Part shown: piece by piece, positions 1-11,474 of the stretch
Position numbering within the stretch: position 1 is the stretch's first letter
Layout: every line of letters begins with the position of its first letter
Origin: an uncultured Halomonas sp.
Lineage (GTDB): Bacteria; Pseudomonadota; Gammaproteobacteria; Pseudomonadales; Halomonadaceae
Reading direction: 5' to 3'
Length of the DNA stretch: 64,000 nt
Assembly: GCF_947501415.1 (NCBI RefSeq)
Contig: NZ_CANMVL010000009.1
Location: 124,001 to 188,000 of the forward strand
Program-made: the position numbers and the translations under genes
The notes under the pieces: model-generated
Databases searched by the model: none
The model's input: only the letters and a program-made list of their open reading frames with translations
Told to the model about the DNA's origin: nothing

Positions 1-588
1 TTTCCCATAGAGATTCATGCTCGGGCGGGCTATCTGCTGGCGGGGATTCTGCTGTTTCGTTGGCTCTGGGGCCTGTTGGGCAGCCCCCATGCGCGCTTTA
101 CGAGCTTTTTATACCCGCCGGGTCGCATGATCGATTACGGCCGGTGCCTGCTGCGTGGCAGGGCACCTCACTATGCCGGCCACAACCCGCTGGGGGGCGC
201 CATGGTGCTGGTCATGCTGGTATCACTGACGTTTCAGGCGGCAAGTGGCCTCTTTCTGACCGATGACATCTTCTTCGATGCACCACTCCACGGCTGGGCG
301 AGCAACGAGGTCGTCAAGACACTCGCCTCGCTTCACTCCCTGAATGCCGATTTGTTGGTGGTGTTGATCGCCGCGCATCTGATGGCGCTGCTGTTCCATC
401 GCCTCAAGGGGGAGCGACTGGTGAGTGCCATGATCACCGGCCGCAAGGCGGTCGATGGGCGCCCGGAGGATGAGCCGGCGGAGGGGCCGAAGCCGGGCTT
501 CAGGAACGACAGGGGCGCGAGTCTCTCCCTAGCGCTAGTGGTGCTCGCGCTCTCTTCCTTGCCCGTTATCTGGCTTTGGAACGCGTGA
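1..588 (+). CDS. Cytochrome b561 family protein (5' partial)
   Basis: A di-heme b-type cytochrome of the inner membrane, of the b561/Ni-Fe hydrogenase cytochrome b type, that passes electrons across or along the membrane. The frame is open from base 1, so the N-terminus lies outside the window; 195 residues are visible. They include IHARAGYLLAG with a candidate heme histidine, further conserved histidines (HNPLGG; the HSLNADLLVVLIAAH segment) and about four hydrophobic helices. The last helix ends in WLWNA just before the stop. A gene for a periplasmic cytochrome c' converges from the other strand, a pairing seen in other Proteobacteria, so the two may exchange electrons. The family is clear; the physiological donor is unknown. 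Confidence 0.85.
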   Translation, partial: FPIEIHARAGYLLAGILLFRWLWGLLGSPHARFTSFLYPPGRMIDYGRCLLRGRAPHYAGHNPLGGAMVLVMLVSLTFQAASGLFLTDDIFFDAPLHGWASNEVVKTLASLHSLNADLLVVLIAAHLMALLFHRLKGERLVSAMITGRKAVDGRPEDEPAEGPKPGFRNDRGASLSLALVVLALSSLPVIWLWNA

Positions 589-608
589 TCGGCGGCATCC
601 TTCAATAA

Positions 609-640
609 CCCACGGGGCGGCCATCAGGCCGGCCCGTGGG
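609..640. terminator. Hairpin between convergent b561 and cytochrome c' genes
   Basis: A near-perfect inverted repeat: CCCACGGG, one mismatch, CGGCC, loop ATCA, then the complement, about 13 pairs. It lies between two convergent stop codons, so it probably ends transcription in both directions. There is no clear T-run on either side. Confidence 0.55.
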
Positions 641-686
641 TCCGGTGCTTCACGACCTATACTTCGTTATCTAACGGCAGGTGGTC

Positions 687-1160
687 TCACTCGGCGCGGT
701 AGTCGTCGTGGCAGCCCTTGCAGCTCTTGCCGACGGCACCGACCTGGGCGCGCAGGGCGCTGAACGCCTCACCATCCTCCACCATCTGGGCCAAGGTGGC
801 AGCTTCCTGCTCGAAGGTCTTCTGACGCTCATCGAAGCCTGCCCAGTCCTCGCCGATCTTGGCCAGAGCGCCTGTCTCGATACCGTGGCCGTCACCCCTC
901 AGGGTGCCTTCCATAAAGCCTTCCCAGGGCAGGTGGGCAACGGCGGCCAGGTTGTTCGCACGCGTGGCAAATGCCTCCTCGTCATACTCCATATCGCCCT
1001 TGGCCATGGCACCCATGGGACCCATCTGCCAGGCCATCACGCTGAGGGCGGATTGGCGATAGTGGATGGCGTCTTCGGGCTCGGCGGCTTGGGCGACGAT
1101 TGGCAACGCCAGGGCAGCCGAGAGGCCAAGGGCGATCAGCGGGCGAAACATTACGGTCAT
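687..1160 (-). CDS. Cytochrome c' (periplasmic class II c-type cytochrome)
   Basis: A periplasmic four-helix cytochrome with a single covalently bound heme near the C-terminus. The 157-residue protein starts with a Sec signal peptide (hydrophobic residues 6-22, cleavage probably after AQA near residue 26). The CKGCH heme motif is at residues 147-151, seven residues from the end, which is the class II arrangement. I chose the ATG at 1160 because an AGGAG lies about 6 nt upstream; a GTG one codon earlier is too close to it. Members of the family bind NO or CO or act as electron carriers. The convergent b561 gene is a possible membrane partner; this link is inferred from position. Confidence 0.9.
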   Translation of the reverse strand: MTVMFRPLIALGLSAALALPIVAQAAEPEDAIHYRQSALSVMAWQMGPMGAMAKGDMEYDEEAFATRANNLAAVAHLPWEGFMEGTLRGDGHGIETGALAKIGEDWAGFDERQKTFEQEAATLAQMVEDGEAFSALRAQVGAVGKSCKGCHDDYRAE

Positions 1161-1263
1161 CACGAGCTCCTTTCGTTTTTTTCGATTCGTTTTATGATGC
1201 TGGTTGGGTGTCAGTCGATTGGCTCGATATCCCCCCCCCTCGCAAGGCTAGCATGGAAGAGTT

Positions 1264-2664
<1,401 letters not shown>

Positions 2665-2759
2665 GCAAGTATTTCCTGATCGTGGAGTGCAAGCGCCGCC
2701 ATTGTAGGCTGCCCCGTGAGACGACCTCAACCGAGCAGGGGCGACGCCTCATCCGTGGA

Positions 2760-3221
2760 TCACTCCTCCGGCGGGCGCGTAGGCATATGGCGCTCGATGG
2801 TGCCGAGGGCCGTCATGATCACCAGCGCCAGTCCGGTGACCAGGGCCGCCAGGGTGAAGTTATGCACGCCGGCGGCGATCCCGATGGCCCCGGCGAGCCA
2901 GATCGATGCCCCGGTGGTGATGCCCTGCACGTCGGTACCGCTGCGGATGATACTGCCGGCGCCAAGGAACCCGATGCCGCCGATGACACCCTCGACGATG
3001 CGAGTGGGGTCGATACGGGCCGAAGGATCCCCCTCGGCAGTGGCGAACAGGATCTGCAGTCCCACGATCAGGAATGCCGCTGCCCCCAAGGCGACCAGCA
3101 TATGTGAGCGCAATCCTGCCGGCTTGCCGCGTATTTCGCGCTCAAGCCCCAGCACCATGGCCAACCCCGCGGCCACACCAAGGCGGGTCAACATATCGAG
3201 CAGCGCGATTTCCTCGTTCAT
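2760..3221 (-). CDS. MgtC/SapB family membrane protein
   Basis: A 153-residue inner-membrane protein with the MgtC hallmark segments: LGLEREIRGKPAGLRSHMLVALGAA, the GGIGFLGAG loop, and ITTGASIWLAGAIGIAAG. About four membrane helices are visible. MgtC proteins act in adaptation to low magnesium and in control of the F-type ATPase or phosphate uptake. This is the short form without the C-terminal ACT-like domain, so assignment to magnesium is not secure. The start at 3221 has GGGAG about 6 nt upstream; an upstream in-frame start (3245) lacks one. Confidence 0.88.
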   Translation of the reverse strand: MNEEIALLDMLTRLGVAAGLAMVLGLEREIRGKPAGLRSHMLVALGAAAFLIVGLQILFATAEGDPSARIDPTRIVEGVIGGIGFLGAGSIIRSGTDVQGITTGASIWLAGAIGIAAGVHNFTLAALVTGLALVIMTALGTIERHMPTRPPEE

Positions 3222-3320
3222 GGGGGTACTCCCGTGAATGACCAACCAAAGGGGGAATCAGTGGAACTCGAATAGACCAATATAGCCTCGAATAATGCCC
3301 GCAGCCGCTGGGGCCTTCGG

Positions 3321-3746
3321 TTATGGTGTCTCCGGCAGGCGTCGATAGACCCAGGCCTCGCTGCCATCGGCGAGTGAGTGGCGCACTCGCTCGTAGCGAA
3401 TGCCCAGGCGCTCATAGCGGTCGAGACGGGCAAGTGCCTCGGCATCAACGGTCAACACCTCACCCGGCACCCATTCACCGGGGGCCGGCTCCAGATCGAG
3501 TCCGGTACGGCGCCAGCCTTCGAGGCGGGCAGGGCGGGTCTCGACCTCATCACCGATCACGATCCAACGCACCACGGGCACACGCAGGGTGCCATAGACA
3601 TACACCGCATGGGGCCCCTCGGCAATGGGGTCGAGGTGTTCGGGGCGTTCATAGAGAAAAGGGCTGAGCAGGGTCAGCCATAACCAGCCTCCCACCATGA
3701 GTGGGAGGCCGAGGAGGGTCGTGGTCAGTAGAGGGCGAGGGCGCAT
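3321..3746 (-). CDS. Gamma-glutamylcyclotransferase-fold (AIG2/GGCT-like) protein, membrane-anchored
   Basis: A 141-residue protein with an N-terminal hydrophobic anchor (about residues 7-31) followed by a GGCT-like domain starting at VYVYGTLR. That motif is the substrate loop of the gamma-glutamylcyclotransferase superfamily. The downstream LARLDRYE segment holds the expected catalytic glutamate. Relatives cyclise gamma-glutamyl amines or amides to pyroglutamate. The anchor would place the domain on the periplasmic side, which is unusual for a glutathione-pathway enzyme; the substrate is unknown. Confidence 0.75.
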   Translation of the reverse strand: MRPRPLLTTTLLGLPLMVGGWLWLTLLSPFLYERPEHLDPIAEGPHAVYVYGTLRVPVVRWIVIGDEVETRPARLEGWRRTGLDLEPAPGEWVPGEVLTVDAEALARLDRYERLGIRYERVRHSLADGSEAWVYRRLPETP

Positions 3747-3790
3747 GGGCAGTTACGATACCCATGGTGACAAGTCACAGACAACTGGAG

Positions 3791-4354
3791 TCAGGCAAAG
3801 GCAGCCAGAGGGAGTTCGTCGCGGACTGACTCAAGAGCCTGACTGCGCAGTCGAAACAGCGGTTCGGGCTGATCCACCCCGGGCTGATAGGCGCGGCTGA
3901 AAACATGCAGATTGCGCAGGGCATCTTCCAGCCACTGGTCTTCACGCAGTGAGAAACCATCGAATCCGCAACGGCGCATGTAGAAGAGCTGGTCGACCAG
4001 CACATCTCCGATGGCACGTATCTCGCCACGATAGCCATGGCGTTCGCGCAGCAGGCGAGCCAGGCTGTAACCCCGCCCGTCGGTGAACTTGGGGAAGTCG
4101 ATGGCCACCAGGGGGGCCTCGGCAAGACGAGTGGCCAGGGCCTGGTCGAGCTCGGTATCGGCTGCCAGCCAGGGGGCACGCAGGTCGCAACGCTCCTCCT
4201 CGAGCCACTGTGCCAGGGGCACAATGCAGGGCGTGTCGCTCGTCGCCTGGCCCTCGCGGATCAGCTGCCAGCCATCGGTGATCGGCTGGTCTCTGAAGAG
4301 ATAGGGACGTCGGGTGGCAGACGGGGTGGCGTTGTGGGGGGCATGATCAGGCAT
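3791..4354 (-). CDS. DUF934 family protein, sulfite reductase partner
   Basis: A 187-residue protein of the DUF934 family, which is consistently found downstream of cysI-type sulfite reductase in Pseudomonas and relatives. The conserved PLVAIDFPKFTDGRGYSLARLLRE region and the RCGFDGFSLRE segment identify it. The ATG at 4354 overlaps the end of cysI by 8 bp, so translation is coupled. The frame is open further upstream, but that part would lie entirely inside cysI. Its function is unproven; a role in electron delivery to or assembly of the reductase is inferred from context. Confidence 0.85.
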   Translation of the reverse strand: MPDHAPHNATPSATRRPYLFRDQPITDGWQLIREGQATSDTPCIVPLAQWLEEERCDLRAPWLAADTELDQALATRLAEAPLVAIDFPKFTDGRGYSLARLLRERHGYRGEIRAIGDVLVDQLFYMRRCGFDGFSLREDQWLEDALRNLHVFSRAYQPGVDQPEPLFRLRSQALESVRDELPLAAFA

Positions 4355-5999
4355 AGACACGCTCCTTGAAGGGTTTGAGTCCGATACGACGGTAGGTGTC
4401 GAGGAAGGTCTCGTCATCGTTGCGCTCACCGACATAGACCTTGAGCAGGGTGTCGATGACGTCGGGTACCGCGTCGCGGCTGAAGGAGGGGCCGAGGATC
4501 TTGCCCAGCGATGCCGCATTGCCCTGGGTGCCGCCCAGCGAGATCTGATACCACTCCTCGCCCTTCTTGTCGACGCCGAGGATGCCGATATGACCGACAT
4601 GGTGATGACCGCAGGCGTTCATGCACCCGGAGATATTGAGGTCGAGCGGCCCCAGATCATAGAGAAAGTCCAGGTCCTCGAAGCGCTCCTGAATGGCCTG
4701 GGCCACCGGGATCGACTTGGCGTTGGCCAGGGCGCAGTAGTCTCCACCGGGGCAGCAGATCAAGTCCGCCAGGGTGCCCACCGTGGGGTTGGCCATGCCG
4801 AGGGTTTCCAGCTCGCGCCATAGCGCTTCCAGACGATCCATGGGCACGTCGGTAAGCACCAGATTCTGTTCATGAGTAACGCGTATCTCGCCGAAGCTGT
4901 ATTCGTCGGCGAGGTCTGCCACCTGGTGCATCTGCTTCCAGGTGACGTCGCCAGGGGAGTGCTCGCGCCGTTTCAGGGAGAGGGTTACCGCCTTGTAACC
5001 GGGTACCTTGTGGGCGTGGACGTTGTTAGTCATGAAGCGGCCAAAGGCGCGCTCCCTGCTGCGTAACGCCTCAATTTCGGCAATGGCCGTTGCCGAGACG
5101 GGGCGGCGCTCGGGGTCCTTGAAGTGGGAGGCCATCCGCTCGATGCTCTCCCGGGTCAGGGTCTGGGGGCCATCCTTCAGGTGTGCCCACTCCTCGTCGA
5201 CACGTCGCCGAAACTCCTCGACGCCGAGGGCCTTGACCAGGATCTTGATGCGCGCCTTGAACTTGTTGTCACGGCGGCCAAACAGGTTATAGACCCGGAC
5301 CAGTGCCTCGAGATAGGTCAGCAGGTGTTGCCAGGGGAGGTCCTCACGAACCACCTCGCCGATCATCGGCGTGCGCCCCAGGCCACCGCCGGCCAATACC
5401 CTGACCCGCACCTCTCCCTGGGCATCTCGCCACAGCCGCAGGCCGACATCGTGAACCTGAATTGCGGCGCGGTCCTCACTGGCTCCGGTAACGGCGATCT
5501 TGAACTTGCGCGGCAGATAGGCGAATTCGGGGTGGAAGGTGGACCACTGGCGAATCAGCTCGCACCAGGGGCGCGGATCGACTTCCTCATCCTCGGCCAC
5601 CCCCGCGAACTGATCGGTGGTGGTGTTGCGGATATCATTGCCGCTGGTCTGAATGGCATGCATCTGCACGCTGGCAAGCTCCGCCAGCATGTCCGGCACG
5701 CTCTCCAGTCTGGGCCAGTTGAGCTGCAGGTTGGTACGGGTGGTAAAGTGGCCATAGCCACGGTCGTAGTCACGCGCCAGGTCACCCAGCTTGCGCAGCT
5801 GGTAGGAAGCAAGCATCCCGTAGGGGATGGCGATGCGCAGCATCGGGGCATAGCGCTGAATATACAGGCCGTTCTGCACACGCAGCGGCAAGAACTCCTC
5901 TTCACTCAGGCGCCCGGCCAGGTAACGCTCCATCTGGTCGCGAAACTGGGCCACGCGTTCGTTAACGAGAGTCTGGTCGTGGGAATCGTAGCGGTACAT
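4347..5999 (-). CDS. cysI: Assimilatory sulfite reductase, siroheme/[4Fe-4S] hemoprotein subunit
   Basis: Catalyses the six-electron reduction of sulfite to sulfide for cysteine synthesis, in the cytosol. The 550-residue protein has the duplicated ferredoxin-like and siroheme-domain layout. The four cluster ligands are visible as Cys416-x5-Cys422 (CCPGGDYC) and Cys459-x3-Cys463 (SGCMNAC), followed by GHHHVG. Length and sequence fit the Pseudomonas-type CysI, which is followed by DUF934 instead of the flavoprotein CysJ. No cysJ is in the window, so the electron donor is unknown here. An AGGA lies upstream of the ATG at 5999. Confidence 0.93.
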   Translation of the reverse strand: MYRYDSHDQTLVNERVAQFRDQMERYLAGRLSEEEFLPLRVQNGLYIQRYAPMLRIAIPYGMLASYQLRKLGDLARDYDRGYGHFTTRTNLQLNWPRLESVPDMLAELASVQMHAIQTSGNDIRNTTTDQFAGVAEDEEVDPRPWCELIRQWSTFHPEFAYLPRKFKIAVTGASEDRAAIQVHDVGLRLWRDAQGEVRVRVLAGGGLGRTPMIGEVVREDLPWQHLLTYLEALVRVYNLFGRRDNKFKARIKILVKALGVEEFRRRVDEEWAHLKDGPQTLTRESIERMASHFKDPERRPVSATAIAEIEALRSRERAFGRFMTNNVHAHKVPGYKAVTLSLKRREHSPGDVTWKQMHQVADLADEYSFGEIRVTHEQNLVLTDVPMDRLEALWRELETLGMANPTVGTLADLICCPGGDYCALANAKSIPVAQAIQERFEDLDFLYDLGPLDLNISGCMNACGHHHVGHIGILGVDKKGEEWYQISLGGTQGNAASLGKILGPSFSRDAVPDVIDTLLKVYVGERNDDETFLDTYRRIGLKPFKERVYA

Positions 6000-6048
6000 T
6001 CAGCCATCCTGCAGCGATGAAAGTGGCAGTGCATTGGCTGTACAATAC

Positions 6049-6112
6049 GCGCGCCTTCTTATTGTTTAAAAGAATAAATAGGCATAGTTTTTATACTTAA
6101 AGTAATTAGCCC
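6049..6112 (-). promoter_or_regulatory. AT-rich leader, probable cysI promoter region
   Basis: The 138 bases between the MATE gene and cysI contain an AT-rich stretch unlike its GC-rich surroundings, with several TATA-like hexamers on the minus strand. No pair of -35 and -10 boxes stands out, and I could not place a CysB site. The promoter call rests on composition and position. Confidence 0.35.
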
Positions 6113-6137
6113 CCCTCGAAGTTTCCTGCGCCCCTCT

Positions 6138-7466
6138 TCATACCACGAGTCGCTGCCAGCGTCGGCGCTGCCAGATTCCCGCAAACCACAGGGAGTTGAG
6201 GGAACGGTAGGCGAGCTGTACCCACCAGATGCCGACCAGCCCCTGCTCGAACCAGACGCCTACCAACCAGGCCAGCGGCAGGAAAAGCAGCCACTGCAGC
6301 GACAGGGTCGTGGTCATTACCGTGCGATTGGCACCGGCCCCGAGCAAGGCCTGGGCAAGAACCAGTGCCGCGGCATCGAGCACGATCATCAGCGCCGTCA
6401 GCCGCAGCGGTAGGCGCGCCAGCTCCACCAGGGCTGCATCGTGCAGGAACAGGCCCAGGACGGCGTCGGGCAATAGCACCATGGGCAACGCGATAAGGGC
6501 CAGGCACAGCCAGGCCAGGTACACCACCTCCCAGCCCCAACGGTGGGCATCGGCCAGCTCATCGCGTCCCAGCGCCTGGCCTACCAGGCTCATGGCCGCC
6601 ATGCCCAGGCCTACACCGGGCAGGATCATCAGCAGCGAGAGATTGACCAGCACATGCCCCACCGCCACGCTGGCGGTGCTGACCTGGCCGAGTATCCAGA
6701 ACAGTACGGCGTAGCCGGCCGCAAACCACAGCTGCTGGAAGGAGTGAGGCCCGGCCAGGCGCAGGGTGGTAAGCAGAGTCAGGCGGTGCGGGAGTGCTGC
6801 CAGCAGGCCACCTGGCCTGGCATGACGCAGGCTGACAAAGGCCCAGATGAACGCTCCGACGAACAGCGAGAGGGTGGTACCCGCCCCTGCGCCGGCAGCG
6901 CCCATGGCCGGTAGTCCCAGGTATCCGAAGATCAGCCCCAGGCTCGCGACCACGTTGATGGCGTGCATCACCAGAATGATGCGCAGGTAGAGGCCGGTCC
7001 GCTGAATGCCGTTCCAGTAGCCGCGGAAGCAGAAGATCATGGCCACGGCGGCAAGCGACAGGACGCGCCAGCGGAAATAGGCCACCGCCTCGGCATTGAC
7101 CGTGGGATCCTGATTGATCAGCGCCATCAGCGTCGGCGCCTGCCACAGGCAGAGCAGGGTGATCGGCAGCGATAACACGGTGGCGATCATCAGGCCGGCA
7201 TTGAGCGGCATGGCGAGTCTTGTCCAGGCCTGCTCACCATGGCGTCGTGCGGTCTGGGCCTGCACCCCGGAGGAGAGTCCGAACACCAGGGCGGTAACCA
7301 TGAACATCACATAGCCGCCGATCCCCACGCCTGCCAGCGGGACTTCGCCTAGCGAGCCGACCATGGCGGCATCGATCAGATTGATCAGGCTTTGGGAGAG
7401 CATGCCGGCGATGATCGGCAGTGAGAGGCGCAGGATGGTACGACGACGTGTGGCGTGAAGCAGCAT
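6138..7466 (-). CDS. MATE family multidrug/Na+ antiporter
   Basis: A 442-residue polytopic inner-membrane exporter of the MATE (NorM/DinF) family with about 12 hydrophobic helices. The N-terminal helix LSLPIIAGMLSQSLINLIDAAMVG and the second-half repeat beginning near LRLAGPHSFQQLWFAAGYAVLFWILG show the two-lobe duplication. These proteins exchange Na+ or H+ for cationic drugs or metabolites. I chose the ATG at 7466, where homology begins; the open frame upstream overlaps metH and looks spurious. It follows metH by 53 bases, so it may be cotranscribed with it. Confidence 0.88.
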   Translation of the reverse strand: MLLHATRRRTILRLSLPIIAGMLSQSLINLIDAAMVGSLGEVPLAGVGIGGYVMFMVTALVFGLSSGVQAQTARRHGEQAWTRLAMPLNAGLMIATVLSLPITLLCLWQAPTLMALINQDPTVNAEAVAYFRWRVLSLAAVAMIFCFRGYWNGIQRTGLYLRIILVMHAINVVASLGLIFGYLGLPAMGAAGAGAGTTLSLFVGAFIWAFVSLRHARPGGLLAALPHRLTLLTTLRLAGPHSFQQLWFAAGYAVLFWILGQVSTASVAVGHVLVNLSLLMILPGVGLGMAAMSLVGQALGRDELADAHRWGWEVVYLAWLCLALIALPMVLLPDAVLGLFLHDAALVELARLPLRLTALMIVLDAAALVLAQALLGAGANRTVMTTTLSLQWLLFLPLAWLVGVWFEQGLVGIWWVQLAYRSLNSLWFAGIWQRRRWQRLVV

Positions 7467-7519
7467 GGTGATCCGCAATAGAAGAGGGAGGGGCCGCCTG
7501 GCTGGCGGCCCACCGTGAA

Positions 7520-10500
7520 TCAGGCGGGGTCGTAGGAGAGCACCGGCATGAGCCAGCGTTCCATCTCCTCGAGCCCCATGCCCTTGCGGCTGGCCAGGCT
7601 CTCCACCTGTTCGCGGGTAATCTTGCCGGTTGAGAAGTATTTTGACTGCGGATGCGAGAAGTACCACCCCGCCACGGAGGCGGCGGGCCACATGGCGAAG
7701 TTCTCGGTCAGGGTGAGGCCGGACTGCTCGGTGGCGTCCAGCAGCCTGAACAGGGTCGGCTTCTCGGTATGGTCGGGGCACGCCGGATAGCCCGGTGCCG
7801 GGCGGATGCCCTGATACTTTTCGGCGATAAGAGCATCGTTATCCAGCGCTTCATCGGGTACATAGCCCCAGAACTCCTTGCGCACCCGTTCATGAAGGCG
7901 CTCGGCAAAGGCCTCGGCCAGGCGGTCGGTAAGCGACTGCACCAGGATGGCATTGTAGTCATCACCGGCCGCCTTGTACTGCTCGGCGAGCTCCTCGACA
8001 CCGTGGCCCGTGGTCACGGCGAAGCCGCCGATCCAGTCCGCTTTGCCACTATCCCGTGGTGCCACGAAGTCGGCCAGGCTGTAGCAGACACCGTCACGGT
8101 TCTTGGTGGTTTGCTGGCGGATATGATGAAGCCGTTCGATCACCTCGCCGCGGGAGTCGTCGGCATACACCTCGATGGTATCGTCGTCGACGCTGTTGGC
8201 GGGCCAGATGCCGATCACGCCCCGCGCTGCTACCAGCTTCTCGTCGATCAACTTGCGCAGCATGGCCTGGGCATCGCGGAACAGGCTTCGCGCCGCCTCG
8301 CCGACCTTGGCGTCATCGAGAATCTTCGGGTACTTGCCGGCAAGCTGCCAGCTCATGAAGAAGGGGGTCCAGTCGATACGCTCGACCAGTTCATCGAGAT
8401 CATAGCCATCGAAGGTCAGTGTACCGGTCATGGCCGGCTGCGGAGGGATATAACCGTTCCAGTCGATCTTGAACTTGCGCTGACGAGCCTGCTCATAGGT
8501 CAGGTCTGCCCCCTTGGGGCGCCGCTTGGCGTTACGTTCGCGCACACTCTCGTACTCGCTGCGGATCTCGGCAATGTATTCGGGTTTCATTTCCGGCGAC
8601 AGCAGCCTGGAGGCGACGCCCACTGCACGGGAGGCGTCCGGTACATAGATCACCGGGTGCTCGTAGCCGGGATCCACCTTGACCGCGGTGTGCGCCTTGG
8701 ATGTCGTGGCGCCACCGATCAGCAACGGCAGTTCAAAGCCCTGGCGCTGCATCTCCTTGGCCACGCCGACCATCTCGTCCAGCGACGGCGTGATCAGTCC
8801 CGAGAGGCCGATGATGTCGGCGTTTTCATCCCGAGCCGTCTGCAGGATCTTCTCCGCCGGCACCATCACCCCCAGGTCGACGACGTCGTAGTTGTTGCAC
8901 TGCAGGACGACGCCGACGATATTCTTGCCGATGTCATGAACATCGCCCTTCACGGTCGCCATGACGATCTTGCCCTTGGCCTGGGTCGTTTCGTCCTTCT
9001 CCGCTTCGATATAAGGCAGCAGGTGCGCCACCGCCTGTTTCATCACTCGTGCGGACTTGACCACCTGGGGCAGGAACATCTTGCCGGCGCCGAACAGGTC
9101 ACCGACCACGTTCATGCCATCCATCAGTGGTCCCTCGATGACCTCGATAGGGCGATCGAACTGTTGGCGCGCCTCTTCGGTGTCCTCGATGATGTAGGCG
9201 GTCACCCCCTTGACCAGTGCATGCTCGATACGCTTCGCAACCTCCCAGCCACGCCACTCAAGGTCTTCCTTCTTGTCCGCACCACTGCCGTCGCCCTTGT
9301 ACTTCTCGGCCAGGTCGAGCAGTCGTTCGGTCGCATCATCGCGCCGGTTGAGCACGACATCCTCCACCGCATCGCGCAGTTCGGCATCCAGATCATCGTA
9401 TACCCCCAGCTGGCCGGCATTGACGATGCCCATGGAGAGCCCGGCGCGAATGGCGTGATAGAGGAATACCGAGTGGATCGCCTCGCGCACCACATTGTTG
9501 CCGCGAAAGGAGAACGAGACATTGGAGACGCCTCCGGAGACCTGAGCGTGAGGCAGGTGCTTGCGGATCCATTCGGTTGCCTGAATGAAGTCGACGGCGT
9601 AGTTGTTGTGCTCCTCGATCCCGGTGGCAATGGCGAAGATGTTGGGGTCGAAGATGATGTCTTCGGGAGGAAAGCCGATCTCATCGACCAGCAGGCGATA
9701 GGCGCGCTCGCTGATCTCGGTCTTGCGCGCAAAAGTGTCGGCCTGGCCGACCTCGTCAAAGGCCATGACGACCACGGCGGCGCCGTGGCGGCGACAGACG
9801 GTGGCGTGCCGGCGAAACTCCTCCTCCCCCTCCTTGAGCGATATGGAGTTGACGATCGCCTTGCCCTGGATGCACTTGAGGCCGGCCTCGATGATCTCCC
9901 ACTTGGAGGAGTCGATCATGATCGGCACGCGAGAGATATCCGGCTCACCGGCGATCAGGTTCAGGAAGCGCACCATGGCTTCCTGGGAGTCCAGCATCCC
10001 CTCGTCCATGTTGATGTCGATGACCTGGGCGCCATTCTCCACCTGCTCCAGGGCGACCTCGAGGGCGGTGGTGTAGTCCTCCTCCTTGATGAGGCGCTTG
10101 AAGCGCGCCGAGCCGGTCACGTTGGTGCGCTCGCCGACGTTGACGAACAGCGAGTCGGGCCCGATGTTGAAGGGTTCGAGGCCGGAGAGACGACATTTCT
10201 TGGGGATGTCCGGCAGGTGCCGCGGCGTCATGCCCTGAATGGCGCGGTGGATGGCGGCGATATGCTCGGGCGTGGAGCCGCAGCAGCCACCGATGATATT
10301 GACCAGGCCGCTGGCGGCAAACTCCGCCACGATGGCCGCCATCTCCTCGGGCGACTGGTCATACTCGCCGAACTCGTTGGGCAGGCCGGCATTGGGGTGC
10401 GCCGAGACGTAGGTGTCGGCCTTGCTCGACAGCTCCTCGACGTAGGGGCGTAGCTCCTCGGCGCCCAGCGCGCAGTTCAGACCCACCGAAAGCGGCTTGG

Positions 10501-11221
10501 CGTGGCGTACCGAATTCCAGAAGGCCTCGGTAGTCTGCCCCGAAAGCGTGCGCCCCGAGGCATCGGTAATGGTGCCGGAGATCATCACCGGCAGGCGCTC
10601 GCCGCGTGTTTCGAAGAGCTCCTCCAGGGCGTAGATTGCCGCCTTGGCATTGAGGGTATCGAAGATGGTCTCGATCATGATCAGATCGGCCCCACCCTCG
10701 ATCAGCGCCTCGGCGGCTTCCCGGTAGTTTTCGCGAAGCTCATCGAAGGTGACATTTCGTTTGGCCGGGTCGTTGACATCCGGGGAGAGCGAGGCCGTTC
10801 GGGAGGTGGGGCCAAGCACCCCCGCGACATAGCGTGGAGTGCCGGTCTCGGCAGTCACCGCATCGCAGACCTCGCGAGCCAGCCTGGCCGCCTCACGGTT
10901 GATCTCGGGTACCTGTGCCTCCATGCCATAGTCCGCTTGAGACAGGCGAGTGCTGTTGAAGGTGTTGGTCTCGACGATGTCGGCGCCGGCCTCGAGGTAC
11001 TCGCGGTGGATGCGTGACACCAGGTCCGGGCAGGTCAGTACCAGCAGATCATTGTTGCCCTTGAGGTCCGAGGGCCAGTCGACAAAGCGCCCCCCGCGGA
11101 AGTCCTCCTCGGAGAGGCCGGCGTTCTGGAGCATGGTGCCCATGCCTCCATCGAGCATCAGGATGCGCTCGGCGAGACATTCGAACAGGGTAGCGGTCTG
11201 GGCAGTAGGAGCGGCGGCCAT
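7520..11221 (-). CDS. metH: Cobalamin-dependent methionine synthase
   Basis: Transfers a methyl group from 5-methyltetrahydrofolate to homocysteine via methylcobalamin. The 1233-residue protein has all modules in order: homocysteine-binding barrel with zinc cysteines (GLNCALG and [11 protein letters not shown]), pterin-binding domain ([13 protein letters not shown]), cap and cobalamin domain with the [11 protein letters not shown] motif that supplies the axial histidine, and the C-terminal AdoMet reactivation domain ([12 protein letters not shown]). The length matches E. coli MetH (1227). The ATG at 11221 begins just before the conserved [10 protein letters not shown]; an earlier ATG at 11260 would add 13 residues. 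I found no recognisable cobalamin riboswitch upstream. Confidence 0.96.
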   Translation of the reverse strand: MAAAPTAQTATLFECLAERILMLDGGMGTMLQNAGLSEEDFRGGRFVDWPSDLKGNNDLLVLTCPDLVSRIHREYLEAGADIVETNTFNSTRLSQADYGMEAQVPEINREAARLAREVCDAVTAETGTPRYVAGVLGPTSRTASLSPDVNDPAKRNVTFDELRENYREAAEALIEGGADLIMIETIFDTLNAKAAIYALEELFETRGERLPVMISGTITDASGRTLSGQTTEAFWNSVRHAKPLSVGLNCALGAEELRPYVEELSSKADTYVSAHPNAGLPNEFGEYDQSPEEMAAIVAEFAASGLVNIIGGCCGSTPEHIAAIHRAIQGMTPRHLPDIPKKCRLSGLEPFNIGPDSLFVNVGERTNVTGSARFKRLIKEEDYTTALEVALEQVENGAQVIDINMDEGMLDSQEAMVRFLNLIAGEPDISRVPIMIDSSKWEIIEAGLKCIQGKAIVNSISLKEGEEEFRRHATVCRRHGAAVVVMAFDEVGQADTFARKTEISERAYRLLVDEIGFPPEDIIFDPNIFAIATGIEEHNNYAVDFIQATEWIRKHLPHAQVSGGVSNVSFSFRGNNVVREAIHSVFLYHAIRAGLSMGIVNAGQLGVYDDLDAELRDAVEDVVLNRRDDATERLLDLAEKYKGDGSGADKKEDLEWRGWEVAKRIEHALVKGVTAYIIEDTEEARQQFDRPIEVIEGPLMDGMNVVGDLFGAGKMFLPQVVKSARVMKQAVAHLLPYIEAEKDETTQAKGKIVMATVKGDVHDIGKNIVGVVLQCNNYDVVDLGVMVPAEKILQTARDENADIIGLSGLITPSLDEMVGVAKEMQRQGFELPLLIGGATTSKAHTAVKVDPGYEHPVIYVPDASRAVGVASRLLSPEMKPEYIAEIRSEYESVRERNAKRRPKGADLTYEQARQRKFKIDWNGYIPPQPAMTGTLTFDGYDLDELVERIDWTPFFMSWQLAGKYPKILDDAKVGEAARSLFRDAQAMLRKLIDEKLVAARGVIGIWPANSVDDDTIEVYADDSRGEVIERLHHIRQQTTKNRDGVCYSLADFVAPRDSGKADWIGGFAVTTGHGVEELAEQYKAAGDDYNAILVQSLTDRLAEAFAERLHERVRKEFWGYVPDEALDNDALIAEKYQGIRPAPGYPACPDHTEKPTLFRLLDATEQSGLTLTENFAMWPAASVAGWYFSHPQSKYFSTGKITREQVESLASRKGMGLEEMERWLMPVLSYDPA

Positions 11222-11346
11222 GGTGTGAGTCTGTCTCCAGCGAGGGTGTCCGGTATTCATGGCCGCCGTTGTGCCTCGGGGCATCTTCTGTATCGCGGCC
11301 TCTGTCAAGCCGGTCATGGTAGCAAACTGCTCGCCGTGGGGGCAGA

Positions 11347-11363
11347 TGGGTGTTTAAAACCCA
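11347..11363. promoter_or_regulatory. Palindrome in the metH-nfuA divergent region
   Basis: A 17-base inverted repeat, TGGGT-GTTTAAA-ACCCA, sits midway between the divergent metH and nfuA genes. It could be an operator for either gene. It does not resemble the MetR or IscR consensus as I remember them, so the regulator is unknown. Confidence 0.3.
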
Positions 11364-11474
11364 CCAAATCACTCGGGATTGTTTCGTCGCGTCCCGTGTC
11401 TTACCATTAGCGTCATCACATTACCCGGTACGCGGCGACCTCGCCGCTGCCGCGCACCGACAGCGGGAAATAGC

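Noticed and set aside
7652-10453. 933-residue open frame on the plus strand
   Set aside because: It lies wholly antisense to metH, whose product is fully conserved. High GC content gives long empty frames; the translation has no domain I recognise.
11222-11474. Cobalamin or SAH riboswitch in the metH upstream region
   Set aside because: Neither a B12-box nor a recognisable SAH aptamer core is visible in the 253 bases; only a short palindrome is present.
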